From NCBI RefSeq assembly GCF_021341785.1, contig NZ_JAJTTF010000007.1, positions 124,001-188,000 on the forward strand: a stretch of 64,000 nt of DNA, given 5' to 3'. The position numbers were made by a program, and so were the translations under genes. Positions 62,101 to 64,000 of this stretch are shown one piece after another. The notes below the pieces were generated by a model. That model was given only the letters and a program-made list of their open reading frames with translations. It searched no databases and was not told the DNA's origin. The DNA is from Microbacterium sp. Au-Mic1. GTDB taxonomy: Bacteria > Actinomycetota > Actinomycetes > Actinomycetales > Microbacteriaceae. The first letter of the stretch is position 1; each line of letters starts with the position of its first letter.

Positions 62101-62838
62101 TGCGTTGAGCACGGGATGGTCGAGGTCGTGCGCGTCGCGGGCCATCGCGGTGCCGACATCGGCGAAGGTGGACACCACCATGCGCGGCTGCACCGAGAAC
62201 GTGTCGACGGACGACGTCGCCGCACGGAGCATGTCGATGGCGGGCTGCGGGGCGAACACCCCGTTCTGATATGCCAGGGCCGCGAGCCTGGCATCGTCGA
62301 TCGTGATCCCGAAGTGATCACGGGCGATGCGCACGAGCTCGGGGTTGAGGAAGAACTGTCCGTGCAGCTTCAGCTCATAGTCGGCGTAGTGCCGTCGGAT
62401 CGCGAGCGGCCGCAGCAGCATCGGGGCGGCGTAGTCGACACCGCCGATCCGCCAGGTGCACAGCCCGACCGCGAGGTGCACGGCGTCGAGACCGCGCACG
62501 GTGCGCAGCTCGGTGTTCTTCGCCGTGATGCGGTCAGCGGCCAGACGGGCGTTGCGCAGCCCCACCTCGTCGCGGAACAGGTTCGAGAGCAACGTGGAGC
62601 GGCCGGTGATGAACTGGGGCAGGCTCCCGGGGTGCGCCCGGGAGATGTCGATCCCGCCGGCGGCGACATCGCGATAGGCCGTGAGCGGCGATGGCCCGCC
62701 GAGCTCCGCGGCCTCCGCCCTGAGACGAGCCCGTTCGACGGTCGCAGCGTGCGCCACTTGCACGCCCGGCTCCGCCACGTCGACGTCGCTGGGCGTCACG
62801 GACCTGTCCTCCGCGTTCTTCCCGTCACGTCGCCACAC
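59140..62838 (-). CDS. DUF4011/MTES_1575-type helicase-nuclease homologue with degenerate ATPase
   Basis: 1232 residues. The N-terminal about 270 residues resemble the DUF4011 region of UPF1-like superfamily 1 helicases. The Walker A loop reads LPGTGGTQTV, with Gly-310 in place of the catalytic lysine. The motif II region reads VILVDAAAINLAEA, with Ala-831 in place of the glutamate of DE. Later motifs are kept: FGDPVLQKP, TRSYRAGGEDLASLINDAFY and TIGMTRARRSMVMVSS. The C-terminal about 90 residues have the shape of the MTES_1575-type restriction-endonuclease-like domain, ending RLGWHYIRVHAFDLYSDP, but its expected acidic core is not evident. GTG start 7 bases after TAGTCT. Likely a non-hydrolysing DNA-binding scaffold. 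Confidence 0.75.
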   Translation of the reverse strand: MWRRDGKNAEDRSVTPSDVDVAEPGVQVAHAATVERARLRAEAAELGGPSPLTAYRDVAAGGIDISRAHPGSLPQFITGRSTLLSNLFRDEVGLRNARLAADRITAKNTELRTVRGLDAVHLAVGLCTWRIGGVDYAAPMLLRPLAIRRHYADYELKLHGQFFLNPELVRIARDHFGITIDDARLAALAYQNGVFAPQPAIDMLRAATSSVDTFSVQPRMVVSTFADVGTAMARDAHDLDHPVLNALAGHAADRERVTAPGPTPSAAGPDDRAPASDNLLLDADNEQEQVLARIAAGHSLTVSTLPGTGGTQTVINAIGELVRAGKRVLVVSPRRSTLDGVRHRLSGIGLDGFAVSPASVRRDLVRAIGRNEKAAAPKLAEIDDALLRLRTVLRDYRRALTERDPALGASVLDATRMLTRLALLPTPPSTTARLGRPALQNLAEDRTHAAEALAQAARLGEFRFGPDDSPWYGVVFSSSDEAHRVHALAEGLHARTVPDLLEQGYELVAQTRMRPFSTISELGEYLRLLQGIRDSLDRFTPAVFERPLGELIKAHGSRRESAALTGANRRRLRQLAKEYVRPGAHVGDMHDALTRIQAQRTEWQRYVDAGVAPEVPLGLADASVAWRDVDAQLAELDAALGRREPLATLPVARLLRTLAGLAAKSDVFENLIERARIRDELAGLGLEPLLIDLSTRHLSEDRVGAELEYAWWQSLLEQALRQNRSLLGANTSVVDQLERDFRLVDEAHAGAAGPLLAWQLSGQWRISIVDEAAEAQNLRHGLTQHRTTVAELVAAAPTLMRVLAPVWIASPYQVPDLPDSVEFDTVILVDAAAINLAEATPAIRRARQIVAFGDPVLQKPTAFQVATMPAEDREVEEPFDDVSVFERLSELLPVVTLTRSYRAGGEDLASLINDAFYGGEIVSLPWAGSYLGRGSLTVDYVEGGVGIPHPETGAMESPEAEVARVVTLVVEHAVHRPTESLMVVTASRTHAERVFAAVSIAFAGRSDVAEFVGRDTQEPFIVLTLEEAAAESRDRVIFSLGYGVTKHGRVLSDFGDLSSPDGDRLLTIGMTRARRSMVMVSSIRPSSFDEGRLDHGAATLMSILGDLAGHTREDRAEDQADPLTLALARELRRIGVSVDVDYRGLLPLVAQHAGKAVVIEPDPESRPESLRETLRLRPQVLRRLGWHYIRVHAFDLYSDPAGVARRIGEVLGVPLDAPRVDGDTQPLDVDDA

Positions 62839-62845
62839 ACGACAA

Positions 62846-62851
62846 AGACTA
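62846..62851 (-). promoter_or_regulatory. -10 box TAGTCT, leaderless helicase-like gene
   Basis: TAGTCT on the minus strand, 7 bases from the GTG at 62838. The other side of this 161-base gap serves the Ogt-like gene, for which I see no clear promoter. Confidence 0.55.
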
Positions 62852-62999
62852 GGCGTGCGGGATGGGCAGAACCGTCAGATCCGCTGGGTTTCGCCGGATT
62901 CAGGCGCTTTCTTCCTCCACAGCGGGCATTTTCCGGTCGTTCCTCACCGATTGCGCCTCTACGCCTCCGCCGGTCCGGGTGGTGACCGAGGATGGGTGC

Positions 63000-63557
63000 A
63001 TGACCTACCGCTACGACTTCGCCGACACCCCGTTCGGAGATGCGCTGCTCGTCTTCTCCGACGAGGGGCTGGTCGCCTTCGACCTGCCGGAGGGGATGCA
63101 CCGCGATTCGCCCTGGGCGCTGGAGGCGACCGCGCGGATGCTGCACGCGCTGCCGGAACCTGATCCGGGTGCCGGCGCCGACGTGGAGGCACTGCTGAAC
63201 GCGTACTTCGACGGAGCCCCGATCCGCTTCGATCGGGAGCTCGCGCTGGACTGGCGCCTCGTGAACGGCTTCACCCGCGCCGCGCTGCAGGCCGTGTCCG
63301 AGATCCCCTGGGGCGAGAGCGCGAGCTACGGCGAGGTCGCGGCGATGGCCGGCAGTCCCGGCGCCGCCCGCGCGGTGGGCACGGCGTGCCGGAACACCCC
63401 TTTCTCGATCGTCGTCCCCGTCCACCGCGTGGTGCGCGCCGACGGTTCACCCGGCCAGTACGGAGCGCACCCCGAGCGCAAGCGGTACCTGCTGGACCTG
63501 GAGGCGGATGCGGCCGCCCGAGGCCGCACCGCGGACGACGTCCGCCCCGGCGTGTAG
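63000..63557 (+). CDS. O6-alkylguanine transferase homologue lacking the catalytic cysteine
   Basis: 185 residues, full Ogt/MGMT length with N-terminal domain. The DNA-binding core is clear: IPWGESASYGEVAAMAG, ARAVGTACRNTP and then IVVPVHRVVRADG. In active enzymes the last motif is PCHR; here Val-141 (codon GTC) replaces the acceptor cysteine, so alkyl transfer is not possible at that site. Short alkyltransferase-like proteins (ATL) replace it with Trp or Ala and flag lesions for excision repair; this protein is longer and uses Val. GAGGA lies 7 bases before the ATG. Divergent from the degenerate helicase gene. Confidence 0.85.
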   Translation: MTYRYDFADTPFGDALLVFSDEGLVAFDLPEGMHRDSPWALEATARMLHALPEPDPGAGADVEALLNAYFDGAPIRFDRELALDWRLVNGFTRAALQAVSEIPWGESASYGEVAAMAGSPGAARAVGTACRNTPFSIVVPVHRVVRADGSPGQYGAHPERKRYLLDLEADAAARGRTADDVRPGV

Positions 63558-63895
63558 GCCGCCGGGGCGGACGCGTATCCGCACGGGACGAATGCTCGCG
63601 GATTGCGGATCCGGTTCCGATTCGCGAATGCAACATAGCCTCGCGTGATCACTAATGCGGTCGGGAAACCCGACCGAGGGCGAACAGCAGGCCGAGGGCG
63701 ATGCCTCCGCGCCACTGCGCCGGGAATTGCGGCGAATGCCACCAAAGGGACACACGAAATACCAGATCAGGAACAGCACCGCGTGTCCTCGCCATTCTCC
63801 GTGGTCCTCCGGCGAGCCCCGATGCGCGCTGGAATGATAACGTCGACGCTACGAAACGACCAGACGGGGCGGGAAACCCCGGAAGTTGGTAATCG
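63558..63895. other. 338-base region of lower GC between ogt-like and luxR-type genes
   Basis: Noticeably less GC-rich than its surroundings. No plus-strand gene is visible. A possible 47-codon gene lies on the minus strand (63652-63795). GGTCGGGAAACCCGACC at 63659-63675 is a compact hairpin (GGTCGGG/CCCGACC). Promoters for the luxR-type gene are expected here but none stands out. Confidence 0.5.
63652..63795 (-). CDS. possible small hydrophobic protein
   Basis: 47 codons. GGAGGA lies about 9 bases before the ATG and TATCAT further upstream could be a -10 box. The product has a hydrophobic C-terminal half (WRGGIALGLLFALGRV) and would be a single-pass membrane peptide. Codon third positions are less GC-rich than in the neighbours. 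Only a weak case. Confidence 0.3.
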   Translation of the reverse strand: MARTRGAVPDLVFRVSLWWHSPQFPAQWRGGIALGLLFALGRVSRPH

Positions 63896-64000
63896 GTGAA
63901 CTCGTTCGAGACAGTCGGATCCGATGCGGATCTGGTCGCGCAGGCCGTGCGCGACCTGATTCGGCGCACCCGTTTCCCGGTCGCCTTCGGCGGCCTGCTC
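63896..64000 (+). CDS. LuxR/RamA-type regulator, 3' end outside window
   Basis: Only the first 35 codons are in the window, from a GTG. The stretch LVAQAVRDLIRRTRFPVAFGGLL matches the N-terminal start of actinobacterial GAF-LuxR regulators of the RamA type. GGAAG lies upstream. The DNA-binding part is not seen, so the call rests on the N-terminus alone. Confidence 0.5.
   Translation, partial: MNSFETVGSDADLVAQAVRDLIRRTRFPVAFGGLL

Noticed and set aside
59140-62838. Helicase-like protein as part of a restriction or phage-defence island
   Set aside because: No methylase, specificity subunit, integrase or other defence gene nearby, and codon use matches the chromosome.
60484-62985. 833-codon plus-strand frame opposite the helicase-like gene
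   Set aside because: Antisense shadow without recognisable domains. I also considered whether it shows that the helicase-like gene is wrong, but that gene has conserved helicase motifs.

Overview
The window reads as a stretch of chromosome from a high-GC actinobacterium, most probably Microbacterium or a close relative in the Microbacteriaceae. The reasons are the GC-rich third codon positions, the very dense packing with ATGA or GTGA start/stop overlaps, many start codons lying 6-7 bases after a TANNNT box (leaderless mRNAs), a Microbacterium-type DUF4011/MTES_1575-like protein, and short intergenic repeats built around GTTGAGCGAG and GAGACGAAACG. I see no plasmid, phage, insertion sequence, CRISPR or rRNA. 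One tRNA gene is present (Ala, CGC).

Left part, 1-15653: nitrogen catabolism of small ring compounds. The end of pxpA and a pxpB-pxpC fusion (ATP-dependent 5-oxoprolinase) converge on hutH-hutU-hutI (histidine to formiminoglutamate). Divergent from hut is an NCS1 permease, a single-chain HyuA-type hydantoinase/oxoprolinase and two DUF917 (S-methyl-thiohydantoin desulfurase family) proteins. A hairpin and a new promoter then separate a third, divergent DUF917 protein co-transcribed with a PucR and an IclR regulator. I infer a regulon for imidazolone, hydantoin, thiohydantoin or lactam rings that feeds glutamate.

15777-20777: an OmpA-like lipoprotein with seven exact-length 17-residue repeats, a DUF3060 lipoprotein, a response regulator and histidine kinase, and a membrane glycosyltransferase. 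20857-27088: an XRE regulator divergent from ilvD with a strong AGTACT palindrome between them, an orphan ABC ATPase with a GntR regulator, and leuA preceded by a leucine-rich leader peptide (attenuation). 27153-31406: LacI regulator, second NCS1 permease and YtcJ-type amidohydrolase, with a clear operator. 31607-35897: a second membrane glycosyltransferase divergent from a TagF-GT4 fusion, pointing to wall glycopolymer synthesis.

35927-42106: TetR, sugar-type MFS, tyrosine phosphatase, metallophosphoesterase, then a copper amine oxidase with a metal-binding tail. 42476-50604: FHA protein, glutaminase plus MFS exporter, a CtpE-like P-type ATPase whose 3' end overlaps a convergent membrane-protein gene, a SnoaL-like protein and a 13E12/DUF222 HNH nuclease. 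50657-58777: phosphatase, formylglycine-generating enzyme with two DUF202 membrane proteins, tRNA-Ala, MFS, GNAT, galU, 5-formyl-THF cyclo-ligase, FmdB-type zinc ribbon and mscL.

58914-64000: the most unusual part. A 1232-residue helicase/nuclease-like protein has lost its Walker A lysine and Walker B glutamate. It is divergent from a full-length O6-alkylguanine transferase homologue whose catalytic cysteine is valine. Both look like non-catalytic DNA-damage proteins. The window ends inside a LuxR/RamA-type regulator. All family calls are from reading the sequences; no database search was run.
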